Source: Eutreptiella sp. 'Long Island Sound 2002' (taxonomy: Eukaryota > Euglenozoa > Euglenophyceae > Eutreptiales > Eutreptiaceae). From it: a DNA stretch of 64,000 bases. Both the position numbers and the translations under genes were made by a program. Where the stretch lies: positions 2,507,238 through 2,571,237 of the forward strand of contig OZ038390.1 of assembly GCA_964036045.1 (NCBI GenBank). Reading direction: 5' to 3'. Below are positions 32,157 through 40,934 of the stretch, piece after piece. How positions within the stretch are numbered: position 1 is the stretch's first letter; each line of letters starts with the position of its first letter. The notes beneath the pieces were generated by a model. That model did no database searches. It was not told the DNA's origin and was given only the letters and a program-made list of their open reading frames with translations.

Positions 32157-32759
32157 CTAAAACCCATGGACAGCAGCTGCTTCGCCACAAAGGCGTGCAG
32201 TGCAGAACCCCCCACCCGCACTATAAAAAATCACGCTCCATCGCTCGCCCTCCCATGGCAATGGAGCGTGTACTGCCCTGGTGTTGAACAACACCGGGGC
32301 TTGGGGGGTGGCGGTGCATGCCCAACCCTCCACCGCCCTACCCTTGCACACACGGGTGTGCCGCTTTTTTTCCCTCAAGGAGGGATTCAGCAGGCCACCA
32401 CTCTCCACCCAAAACTCACCCCCCGTGAAAGACCCCACACACACAATAAGCGCCATGGGTGCCCCATCCCGCAAATGGGAGTGGAGGCCCATGGTGTCCG
32501 TCCCTTGGGGGCGAACAATTTGGATGCTACACCATGTGAACCATGGTGGAGCATTGGAGGTGCAATACCCATTGAGGTCTGCTACCAAGGGGGTGAGGGC
32601 AGGCCTGAGGGTAGCAGCGGCCATGTGGGTCGCCCTAAAATTAGAGGGGTTGGGGTTTCCACTTCCCACGAGGCCAAAGTGGCACATGTCCACTTGGGCC
32701 CCATATCGCTCCTCCCCACGAAAAATGCCCTTGGGCAACCCCTTGAGCAAATCCACTAG
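32157..32759 (-). CDS. TET/JBP-like 2OG dioxygenase domain (copy 2), in frame after UGA
   Basis: Follows the coiled-coil ORF in the same frame, separated only by UGA in the context CAA-UGA-CUAG. In numbering from the GTG codon at 32756, the core reads GLHSHLRDG (H92, H94), then VGSFTGGEFWVESGG (GG at 112-113), then VLFNTRAVHAPLPWEGERWSVIFYS (H163, R172 in the full string). The GG-E-W strand, the distal H and the GER-[WY]-S end are the pattern of TET/JBP-type DNA-base dioxygenases, whose members oxidise 5-methylcytosine or thymine. The second iron ligand position reads His rather than the common Asp, so activity is uncertain. There is no ATG near the start, so expression probably needs readthrough or splicing from the upstream ORF. 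Confidence 0.6.
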   Translation of the reverse strand, partial: LVDLLKGLPKGIFRGEERYGAQVDMCHFGLVGSGNPNPSNFRATHMAAATLRPALTPLVADLNGYCTSNAPPWFTWCSIQIVRPQGTDTMGLHSHLRDGAPMALIVCVGSFTGGEFWVESGGLLNPSLREKKRHTRVCKGRAVEGWACTATPQAPVLFNTRAVHAPLPWEGERWSVIFYSAGGGFCTARLCGEAAAVHGF

Positions 32760-32762
32760 TCA
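32760..32762 (-). promoter_or_regulatory. UGA stop in the leaky UGA-CUAG context
   Basis: Minus-strand CAA TGA CTA GTG, identical in copy 1 (22685-22687). UGA followed by CUA(G) is the best-known high-readthrough context in eukaryotes. Here it separates two in-frame domains. The alternative, a 33-nt intron (GTAGC...CTAG) that is a multiple of three, would also remove the stop but would be extremely short. Confidence 0.5.
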
Positions 32763-33968
32763 TTGGCTCCCACTCCTACTCCCGCTACCCTGACTCTGCA
32801 ACCCTTGCGGCGCCAGCCCCTGCTGGGCCTGCTGCGCCCCGAAGGAGGCACAGAGGGTGGAGGTGAGGCTGCGCACCTGCGCCTCAGCCACCCCCAAGCG
32901 CTGCCCAAGGTCATCCCCCCTCCTCCGCTGCCCCTCCACCTCCACCCTAAGCTGGGCCACCTCCACCTCCGCCTTCCGCCTCCCCTCCTGGGCCTCCCTC
33001 AGGGCCTCCCTCATCGCCTCCACCTCCTCCCCCCTCTTGGCGGCCAGGTTGAGGGCCTGGTCCAGGGCACGCTGGGTGTTGCCCTGGGCCTTTTCGGCCT
33101 TCGCCAAGGCCGACTTGTGGTCGGCCGACCGACCCTTGGCCAGTGCGGCCTCGACCCCCGTGGCGGCCGCCTGCTCCACCAAAACCTGGCAAGCGTCCGT
33201 CACGTGGGTGGCCACACTGGTCCCCAAGGCCTCCACGTCCAGGGCCTCATGGGGGGGCTGGGCTGCCGCCACCTTTGCCACCTTCGATGGCTTGGGAAAG
33301 GGCTTGGGGGCGGGGGTTTGGCCCTTACCCCTAAGGGGGGGGGGGGCATCCGGCTCAACCACCACCACGTCTGGTCCCCGCTTCGTCTGGCCTTTTCCCG
33401 GCCTTCCCCCCTTGGGTGCATACTGCCGAACCCAATCGGCAGTGGCGTCCACCACAGAAGGGGGGGCGTCATACCCACCAACCTGGTGGATGTCCCCCCC
33501 CCTGTGCAGCTTCTGCCACACTTCCCTCCCCGTATACTCCCCCTCCCACAAAAAACACACCCTCAAAAGGAAATAAGATTTCCTTTGGGGGGGGTCGCTC
33601 ATCCCAAACAAACACAAAAAAGCCGCAACCGTTTCCCCCTCTGCGGCTTGCGGCCATTTGGCCGTTTCCCCCCCAACCCACACATAGGAGGGGAGGGTGA
33701 GGTTGGTCTTCCTCTCCACCCCCCCCTCCTTCTCTGTGATGGTGACCTGCCGGTACCATCCCGTCCCCCCCATCCTGCAGGCCTCATCCCAAGGCTCCCC
33801 AAACCGCCACGACGCCCCCTCCGGCAGCCTCTTCTCCCCCTCCAGCTCCAACCGGGCCGCCACCGGCTTGGCGGGCCGTGTCCCCGCTGCTTCTGCCGCT
33901 CCGCCTGCTGCGTCGGCTGCCTGGGCGTCGTCCTTGACGAAGATGCGGGGCAGCTGCAAGATGGTAGC
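32763..33968 (-). CDS. Coiled-coil protein of the transposon, second exon (copy 2)
   Basis: Begins at the predicted acceptor (ATILQLPRIFVKDD) and ends at UGA 32760-32762, about 402 codons. The N-terminal third (WYRQVTITEKEGG, LPSYVWVGGETAKW, KSYFLLRVCFLWEGE) looks like a compact beta-rich domain, with a possible but weak resemblance to BAH modules. A Pro/Lys-rich linker follows (PPPLRGKGQTPAPKP), then a long coiled coil (KRGEEVEAMREALREAQEGR) and a Gln/Ser/Gly-rich end. Its job may be oligomerisation or chromatin contact for the linked dioxygenase domains. No ATG begins the ORF, which supports the splice model. Confidence 0.6.
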
Positions 33969-34207
33969 CTGAAAAAAACAAAAGAAACAAAAAAAAACGC
34001 GATAACCCGCGCGATAACCCCCGCGATAACTAGGTTATCGCGCGATAACCCCCGCGATAACCCCCCGCGATAACCCCGCGATAACTAGTTAGAACGCGAT
34101 AACCTAGCGCGATAACTAGTTAGAGCACCTAGTTAGAACGCGATAACCTAGCGCGATAACTAGTTAGAGCAGGGGTTAGAGCAGGGTGTTGTGGGAAGTT
34201 TTCACAC
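33969..34207 (-). other. Predicted 239-nt intron containing repeat array C (copy 2)
   Basis: Donor CAG|GTGTGAAAAC at 34207 and acceptor TTTGTTTCTTTTGTTTTTTT-like pyrimidine tract followed by CAG at 33971-33969. Both borders are phase 0: ...CPCHQ joins ATILQLPRIF. In copy 1 the same borders give a 198-nt intron (23896-24093). The size difference lies entirely in the GATAAC array. Confidence 0.65.
33995..34175. repeat. Array C of the transposon, copy 2 (intronic)
   Basis: Same motif family inside the predicted intron 33969-34207. Compared with copy 1 (23926-24060), one compound unit is duplicated. Confidence 0.85.
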
Positions 34208-36328
34208 CTGGTGACATGGACACATGCCTTGGCCCTCCTTCTTGGCGTCGTCCAGCACCAGGCCCAGCCTCCGCAGCCACACGAAGTCCGTGACGGCCGC
34301 ATACTCCCCCACCTGCCGCCACTCCACCACCTGGGCCACCCCCTCCACCCCAGGGGCCACCCTTGCCACTCCCCCATACAACCCCCTCCTCACCACCAAA
34401 ATGGTGCCCGCCGGCACCTTCATCCCAACATGCCCTTGCAAGGTGGGCCAGGGCAGTGCCTCCCCATGGCACACCTTGGCCAAGGGGCACTGATCGGGGT
34501 GGCCTGCGACCGCCCCCGCCTCCTCATTAGTGAGGGGGGCAATCACCTCCCTCCCAATCCCCCACCCCGACAACAAAAAATGCCCGGTGGTTGTTCCCAC
34601 CGGGAGCAAGCACTGAGCAGATTGCTCAATGCTGACCCCATTGGGGTCCACCACCACCTCCTCCTCCTCCCCCCCCTCCACCTCCTCCCCCTCCTGGCAT
34701 GGCACACAAAGGCCATCTTTGTGGGCGGTGCACAAAATCAGCCGATTGCATCCGTAGCAATTGGCTACCACCTTCCCCCTACACCTAACCGCCCCATCAC
34801 ACTGGACTGTCCTGGCCACCCGGCCAGCAGGTGCCCCCAGCTGGGGCCTCTTAATGGACTGGGTCACGTGCAGGTTGGGGAATCGAAGATTCCCCCCTTG
34901 GGTAAGCTCAATGGCAAAAAATGCCATGAGGCGGGGGTGGGACACCCCCGTGGGGGAGGCCTTGGGAATCCCCGACCCCCGGTGTACATCAAGGGCATTA
35001 AAAAAAAAGGCAGTGCCCCTCTTGAATGGCACAGCCCTCTCCACCCAAGGGTCAGGGAACCCCGAACTGCTGGAGGGCACAAAAAGAAAATGTGACCCAT
35101 CCTCCTCCTCATGATTATGGGTTAGCATAATAAGGCAATTGACAATCAATGTGCCTTCAGGAATGGTGTAGGGGGGGGCGTCGCGATGGAGGTGCTGGGG
35201 GGTGTGGTCATAGCTCGAAATTTCGGCCATGTCAAGGATGGTGCAGCTCCATCCAACCCCCCCCACCACAGTCTTCTTCGCCGTCTCAAGCACACGATCT
35301 GCCACCCTTTTGAGGACTGGCAGATCATGGAGCTTGTGGGGGTTGTGCTTGTGGTGGTTGGCACCCCCATAGTTGCCATACAATGTACGGCGGGTCCCAG
35401 AATCTTGGGGCCTGCCGACAATGGGGGGGTTCTCATTGAAAATGGGTGCCTTCTCTGAGAGAGGCACCCTATCCAAATCATCCAAAAGACTTTGGAGCTG
35501 CACATCACTCAAAAAATCGTGCTCCAGGAGGTGGTTGACCACCAACTTCCCCCCCACGGTGAGCACAAGGTCATTGGGGTCCCTATTAAAGGCCCCCAAG
35601 GGCTCGGCGGCAACCACCTCCTCCGCCTCCCCAATAAGGGGGGGTGTTGCCCCAAATGGAAAAAGAATCACCCCCTGCCCCGAAACAATGTTGGGAGTGG
35701 TGACCCCATACCACTCACGCTCCCACTCCCTTGTGGGGCAAAGGGAGTGCATGGGGAGCTTGTTTTCGGGGTCGTCAGTGCAGACCCGGCGGGTGTTGTG
35801 GGTGAGGTGTTGGGGGAACCAACCATCCGACTGCCCCTTCCCCTTACCCGGTCGGATCCTTACCTTCTGGACACTAATCATGAGGGGGTTGTGGGGCTTC
35901 TCCTTCCTCCCCCCAGCCCCCACCCCCCCCGCATCCTCCTCCTCCTCCTCCACTTCCTCCTCCTCCTCCTCCTGACCCACATAGAGGGTCGTCTTCGTCC
36001 CCGCACCCTTCTCGGCATGGGCGGTGACGGACTCCACCACGGCGTCCACATCGTCCGGATGAAGCTGGATCAAAAATCCAGCAACCCCTGGATTTACCTC
36101 TAGCAACTCGAAGATGTAGTTGCTGAGAACCAGGGGGTCTCGCTTGTCCGCCATGAAGGGGGACTTATGGACAAGGAGTCCAAAGTCCACACCATGTTCA
36201 AAGCGGGTCGCCACAGGGCGCCTCACATTGGCATCACCCATCGTAAACCCCTCAGGACCGCCAAGGCGACGGACCCCAAGGAGCTTTTGATGGTGCTCGC
36301 ACCAAGCGTGGGCAGCAGCAAGGGACAT
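34208..36328 (-). CDS. 2OG-Fe(II) dioxygenase with acidic stretch and Cys cluster (copy 2, first coding exon)
   Basis: Open from ATG at 36328 (MSLAAAHAWCEHH) to a predicted 5' splice site CAG|GTGTGA after 34208. In residue numbering that starts two codons earlier: an acidic run (EEEEEEVEEEEE, about 122-133), then a double-stranded beta-helix dioxygenase core with the iron ligands H383-R384-D385 (QHLHRDAPPY) and distal H451 (NALDVHRGSG), plus R468 (HPRLMAFFAI) as a likely 2-oxoglutarate contact. A Cys/His cluster (C512 to C546: QCDGAVRC, NCYGCNRLILC, LCVPC) probably binds zinc. The expected chemistry is Fe(II)/2-oxoglutarate-dependent hydroxylation. Substrate is unknown; protein or nucleic acid are both possible. 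If the intron is real, the protein continues into the next exon. The family assignment rests on spacing of H-x-D, H and R, not on overall similarity. Confidence 0.65.
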
Positions 36329-36387
36329 TATCAAAGAATATGAAAGCTTTGAGAGCTAAAGCGAAAAGGGGAAACATAAAATGAAGC

Positions 36388-36535
36388 GCGATAACCCACG
36401 CGATAACCCACGCGATAACTAGGTTATCGCGCGATAACCCCCGCGATAACCCCCGCGATAACTAGGTTATCGCGCGATAACCCACGCGATAACTAGTGCT
36501 CTAACCCCGTTCTAACCCCGCGATAACTAGTTAGA
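36388..36535. repeat. Array D of the transposon, copy 2 (5' end of the gene set)
   Basis: Degenerate tandem GATAACCCNCGC / CTAGGTTATCGCGCGATAAC / GATAACTAGTTAGAGC motifs between the right inverted end and the first ORF. A TTTTCGCTTTAG acceptor-like site follows at 36356, so the array may lie in a 5' UTR intron. Copy 1 counterpart is 26282-26432. Confidence 0.8.
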
Positions 36536-36679
36536 GCACACAAAGATCAAATCGCAAAAAGTGCAAAACGGGCAATATCGAGCAAACGAAACATGGAAGG
36601 CACATTGTTGCATCATAGTGCACCCATGTAACATGTGAAATTCCGGGTTCCAACCATATTAACAACACCCAAAATTGGG

Positions 36680-36715
36680 GGGGTTCCGCACCACGCCCTA
36701 GAACGCTGCATCCCA
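36680..36715 (-). repeat. Right terminal inverted repeat, copy 2
   Basis: Inverse of 29613-29648. Any minus-strand promoter of the operon-like gene set would be expected just inside this end. Confidence 0.95.
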
Positions 36716-36717
36716 TA

Positions 36718-37366
36718 CTCCACAGCTGAGAACATGTCCTCTATGGCACCCTGGACCATGTGGCTCCACCCTTTCTTTATGCCTTTTAGTTGCGCGATTT
36801 CTGACGCCATTCGTCTGGCTTCTCTGTCCGTTCCCTGGACTTCTTCACTTGGCTGCGTGTGGCTGGGAGCATGTGCGCCGTCGCTTCGCACCGGCCTCCG
36901 CAGGCGTTCGTGTCCCAGAAGATCACGCAGCGCCCTCCTGACCCGCCGCGGCGATGTCTCGTCGCCGCCACGGCGCCCAGAGTTGCAGCGTCGTTCCCAG
37001 TCGTTGTGTGAGGCTGACTTCCCGCTTATCGTTGATTGTGGCCACCGGCAGTGGTCCTCCTTTGACAAAGTTCCAGCTGGCTGGCCGGTACACATAGATT
37101 TTGAGCATGCCCGGTGTTGCCCATTCACCCCACCGGAGGATACTGTTCGTCGGTGCCCCGAGCAGCCGGAGCTGAGCCGCCCCACACCTGCGCCACGCGT
37201 GCCAGCGCAAGGACTTGCAGCCTGATTCCGGCCTGCCAACCAGCTCTGCGAGCCCTTTGTGGAGCACGAATACGAATCGTCTGAGGAATCCGAGGGGTGG
37301 GCAGCGGGCAGTGCGAGTAGCACTTCAAACGCTACTTCGGGACCCCCCCCCCTAAGGGTTTGCTTC
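36718..37366 (-). pseudogene. Middle part of host retroelement H, cut by transposon copy 2
   Basis: Charged, helix-prone sequence ending SEIAQLKGIKKGWSHMVQ and then DMFSAVEY at the insertion site. The frame continues across the TA target site into 29610. No domain recognised. Confidence 0.5.
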
Positions 37367-39402
37367 TTAATTGATAACGACCAAATCCAATCTAAACTTG
37401 CCCACTCCATCCGTTTGTCGAAGCCTAACGAGCCCCCCCCCCCCCCCAGGGTTCCTGCATCTGGGTCCGTATTTTCTTGAGCCTGCTCCCTTCCCTCCCT
37501 TGCCCTCCGCTCCGTGGCGCCGTTGCCCTGCCGCCACGTTGCCCCGCTCCCAGTCCGCTGCCCCTCTCGCGAGTTGGCACATCAAGAGGAACCCATGCAT
37601 GGAAGCCCAGGTCTTGGACTTGCGTTTGGTGATCTTTTCCCTGAATGATTCAACCGCCTGGACAACAAGCCAGTCGCCTGCGCACACCGTGCGCGGAATC
37701 CAGCGCAATTTTTCGAGTACCATGATGCCGCTGAGAAGTTTTTTGAGCGCCGAGTCTGTTTGATGGTGCTGCACCAAGAACAGGATTTGGTCGTCGATGG
37801 ACTCCCACGCACTTGCCCCCGGCTGCTTTCGTATGCGCGCGACGAGCTTGCGCAGCTCGCCGCCATACCCTGTTCTGGTGTCGTTTGCCAACCCGCACAT
37901 TGCCCTGCTGGCGTACGATACGGCGTACCCCGCATTGACAGCGACCTCCAGCTTGCACGCTGCCTCGACCATTCTGACCGCGTCATCTGTGAGAAGATCG
38001 AAATTGCTGTTTGGAGGTTTGTTGCCTGTGAAGCTTGAGGACGCTTCTCCTGGCGGCTCTGGCATCGCCGTGTCGCCGCTGCCCGCGCCGTCCCGTCGCT
38101 CCCGGATGCCCTCAGCACTGCCTGACTTCTGTCGATCCACTCCCGGCTCTGAGGACGCAGGTGGTGTCCCGGCACTTCACTTTTTGCGGAGGGTTGCCCC
38201 TTTGCAGCCGAAGGGGGCCCCTTGCCAGTACCAATGGCAGTTTTGGCAGGATCTGCGGGGCGTAGACGGTGGCTTGCCCGCATTCATACCAGATCGCCCG
38301 TCGTCTTCAAACGGAAGTGCGGGACCCCTTTAATGTAGATAAATGGGGGCGCCGCTGCTGCGTCCTTCGGGTCTTCGAAGACCTTGTCGTATTCCCACTT
38401 TTTGCCCTGCTTGCCTTTCTTGCGGTCGCTCCCGCTTGACGAGGATGTCGATGAACTACTGGTCGTACTGGAATCTGACGACTCCGACTCGCAGGACATG
38501 GAGTGCCCGTGACCGCCGGAATTCTCGGGGTACTTGTGTTTTTTCGACTTGTGTCTCGCCTTTTTCTCCTTCCTGAGGTGTTCCTTGCTCTTTGCCTTGA
38601 GGATGTCCTTCGCTTCATCGTCGCATTTGAGAATCACCTACGGGATCGCCCAGGCCAGGTCCCAATGCAGCCCCGGGTCGTCGTTGGGCTCCATGGCGCT
38701 GAGCTCTATCCCCATGTGGGCGGCCTCCTGCCGAACCCTGGACTCCGACGCGTTGGGCAGTTGACCGAGATACCCTTCCAAAACTCTGCAGAGCTTTTGC
38801 ATCCAACGCGATGCCCCTGCTCGTTTCCTGGGCGCCTTCAAGTTCCCCTTCAACAAAGCATACCTCTGTTCGCGCTCCGTGCTCGGCGCGGCGGATCCAG
38901 CGTCGTCCACAGCGGCCCCCGACGCGCTGGCCGCCTGCGTACCCGACTAGCCCTGTCCGCAGAAACCTTCAGCGCCCGTCGGCTTGACGTCTCGCCCGGC
39001 AGCACCTTGCTGTCCTCCGCACTGCTGGGCCTGTCGCATGATTTCCACGTACGCAAAAGCCGCTTGGCTTTGGTCCGGCATCAGGTCAAAACGTTGTACG
39101 TCAACGTCCCATGACACGCTAAGCGCAAAAAGAAAGCAGTCTCTGTAGTGTTGGAATGCGCTGCACACCATGTGCATGTTGAGCAGCTGCTTGAATAGGA
39201 CTGCACCCCGGGTCGTGGTCATATGCTTGGACGCAGCCCATGCCCCATACCCCGCCATGAGCACATTCGGCCGGTCCTCCTCCGGGACCTCTTCCGCCTT
39301 TTCTGGCTTGCGCAGCAGCAGCGAGCAGGCCTCGTCCATGAGCTTGGGATTCTCTGCCAGCAGGTGTTCCCAGCTCCAGTCATATGATTGGTCCCCAGAC
39401 AT
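37367..39402 (-). pseudogene. Gag-like first ORF of host retroelement H
   Basis: Starts at ATG 39402 (MSGDQSYDWSWEHL). One reading frame runs through in-frame TAGs at 38947-38949 and 38638-38640 to a TGA at 38284-38286. It includes a Ser-rich, Lys-rich low-complexity segment (residues around KKARHKSKKHKYPE). A different frame then stays open from about 38140 to 37367 with a helical segment (DDAVRMVEAACKLEVAVNAG ... GGELRKLVARI). The organisation suits a structural gag-like protein. No zinc knuckle or recombinase signature is visible. The stops and the frameshift indicate decay. Confidence 0.6.
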
Positions 39403-39528
39403 GGCAATCGAGAGACGTGTGGGCACAAATGAAAACGACTGAGCAGTGTGGGCATACATGCACATTCACCCCCACCCGCCCTGCTCCGGCGCACGGAACC
39501 TCCGTTCTTGTGGAACTATAGTTCTCAA
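39403..39528 (-). repeat. Terminal repeat A1 of host retroelement H
   Basis: About 126 bp directly upstream (minus strand) of the first gag-like ATG at 39402. Matches 16005-16126 (shared GGCAATCGAGAGACGTGTGG and CTGCTCCGGCGCACGGAACC). Confidence 0.8.
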
Positions 39529-39860
39529 GCAATTGCAGACAATTCCATAGACAATGGGCGGGTACTGCAAGACAGAAGGAAGCCAGCAGTATTTGATGCA
39601 CCACATACATGTGCAGCACATACATGTGCACTGCATATCAGCAACGACATATATGCACCCCACATACATTTACACACTACATATCGGTACAGCTATTCCA
39701 TATACCCCACATAATATGCACCACATGTTGGTGCGGCACATGCACGACATATCAGTACACGACAAACATGTACCCCACATACATATGCATCACATGTTGG
39801 TAAACCACATACATGTACCCCACATACATATGCACCACGTATGGGTGCACCACAACATGT
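39529..39860. repeat. Low-complexity ACATACATGT-rich tract
   Basis: Irregular repeats of CACATACATGTGCACCACATA type (about 39595-39855). It is AT/CA-rich and non-coding, although many short ORFs traverse it. Confidence 0.7.
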
Positions 39861-40448
39861 AGAGACATTGTCCGGGATTCGTTTCATGACAAGTTTGTTG
39901 AGAAACACAAAAATTTCGTCCTCGTCTTCGTGAATGTCAACTCTCACATCTGCAACACTTGTGGGTGTAGCATGCGGCAATTCGTGTTTTAATTTAGTTT
40001 ACGGCACTATGTGCACTCTACTTTCAACCAAGAGTATAGCGAGAGGTTGGGAGCCCGTTCGTGATGCCACCGTGACAAAGCCCAACCCGCTAACATCACG
40101 ACTTTGGGGGTCGCATGCAGCGGCAAAAAATCCGCACCCCACGGGCACATATCTCATTCGCCTGCCCTTTATGGGTCCTCCCATGGTCACCCATGCGGGA
40201 CGAGGCCATAACATATGTGAGGAATCGCGAAACACAAGCAAGCTCCCCCTTACGCTCAGCAGAGTGTGGCACATTGGTGTTGCCAACCCAAGGCGCCGGG
40301 TACCATAGCTTCACCCGACCACTCCACTTAAAAAACAAAAGACAAAAGACAAAAGAAACTTGCACCGTCCGAGTGAGGGCCGGCGTTCGCACCTGTGACT
40401 CATCTTCTAACACCATATGCATGGATGCGTGCAAATCTCGCGATTGGG
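39861..40448. other. No recognisable gene
   Basis: ORFs on both strands lack motifs. Contains a small AAAAGAC repeat near 40331-40360. Confidence 0.4.
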
Positions 40449-40934
40449 TTAGTCCGGATAGCATGATGTTATTAGACACGAGCACATTACGAATTGACCT
40501 ACTGCGTGACTAGACACACGGATTGATGCAAGTCCGATGTCCATGTGGACCGGATCCATGGAGAGTGAGTGATGCGAATTGTTAGAAATTCGAAGCATAT
40601 GTACGTTGTCAAAAAACTTCACATCTCTAGCAAAAGGAAGTAAGTCTCTAACAAGACTTCGTGGGTCCCAAGTGAAAAAGCCTAGAGGCTTAGTTATTGC
40701 ATCTAATCGCGGCAAGACAACAATACCTTCAATTGGCTCATTATTGTGTTCATTCATGGCGAGCATGTCGATGATTAATTGAACTTGTGATGTTAAATTC
40801 ACGGGGCTCGTTTTGGTAAAATTGAGTAAAGTGGGTGTGGCAAAAAACTTTTTGTCTTTGGTGGATGTGACGGCGCGGTAGATGCTTGAAGCATTTGGAA
40901 AATTGTAATAAGAGATGTAGCGCGCACTTTGCAA
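40449..40934 (-). CDS. Hypothetical ORF, 161 codons
   Basis: Open on the minus strand with protein-like composition (PLGFFTWDPRSLVRDLLPFA, MLRISNNSHHSLSMDP). Upstream in the same frame it reads CCKNCGGPCLPLLLQSARYI, a possible Cys-rich exon end. No start ATG is certain and no family is recognised. It may be an exon or a transposon relic. Confidence 0.3.
   Translation of the reverse strand: MQSARYISYYNFPNASSIYRAVTSTKDKKFFATPTLLNFTKTSPVNLTSQVQLIIDMLAMNEHNNEPIEGIVVLPRLDAITKPLGFFTWDPRSLVRDLLPFARDVKFFDNVHMLRISNNSHHSLSMDPVHMDIGLASIRVSSHAVGQFVMCSCLITSCYPD

Larger units (their letters stand above)
29613..36715 (-). mobile_element. 7.1-kb TIR transposon, copy 2 (nearly intact)
   Basis: It is 7103 bp, with the same 36-bp inverted ends (29613-29648, 36680-36715) and a 2-bp TA duplication (29611-29612, 36716-36717). 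All genes are on the minus strand: a dioxygenase/Cys-cluster exon, an intron, a coiled-coil plus TET/JBP-like exon, then a transposase. Four arrays of GATAAC/GTTATCGCG and CTAGTTAGAGC motifs occupy the non-coding segments. Gene content (DDE-like transposase with a CxxC motif and a TET/JBP-type dioxygenase) recalls the KDZ-type eukaryotic transposons known to carry TET/JBP genes, but the 2-bp target duplication and the second dioxygenase do not match any family I can name. Confidence 0.9.
15815..39528 (-). mobile_element. Host retroelement H (gag-like, RT, RNase H), split by four later insertions
   Basis: Read on the minus strand, segments 39528-36718, 29612-29371, 19025-18520 and 17190-15815 join into one element of about 4.9 kb. 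Joins are supported by target-site duplications and by reading frame. At copy 2 the frame continues from ...DMFSAVEY into MHAGRQ. At element B it runs from HTTYLI into YQRAFHVSEQ. At the retrocopy YLDDIL continues into VSASSP. The ends share repeats in an A1 ... B1-A2 ... B2 layout, as in split-direct-repeat (PAT/Ngaro-type) retroelements. The RT style also resembles those groups, yet no tyrosine recombinase motif was found. The gag-like region contains two in-frame TAGs, a TGA and at least one frameshift, so the element is extinct. Confidence 0.8.

Noticed and set aside
32763-34073. 436-codon plus-strand ORF opposite the coiled-coil gene
   Set aside because: Pro/Leu/His-rich complement of a GC-rich gene. 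The minus strand has the ordered coiled coil and splice signals.
36613-37410. Single 265-codon gene spanning the right TIR of copy 2
   Set aside because: The ORF crosses the transposon border by chance. The part right of 36717 belongs to the older retroelement.
37367-38140. Tyrosine recombinase in the gag-like region
   Set aside because: No R...HxxR...Y pattern can be traced; the helical segment alone is not enough.
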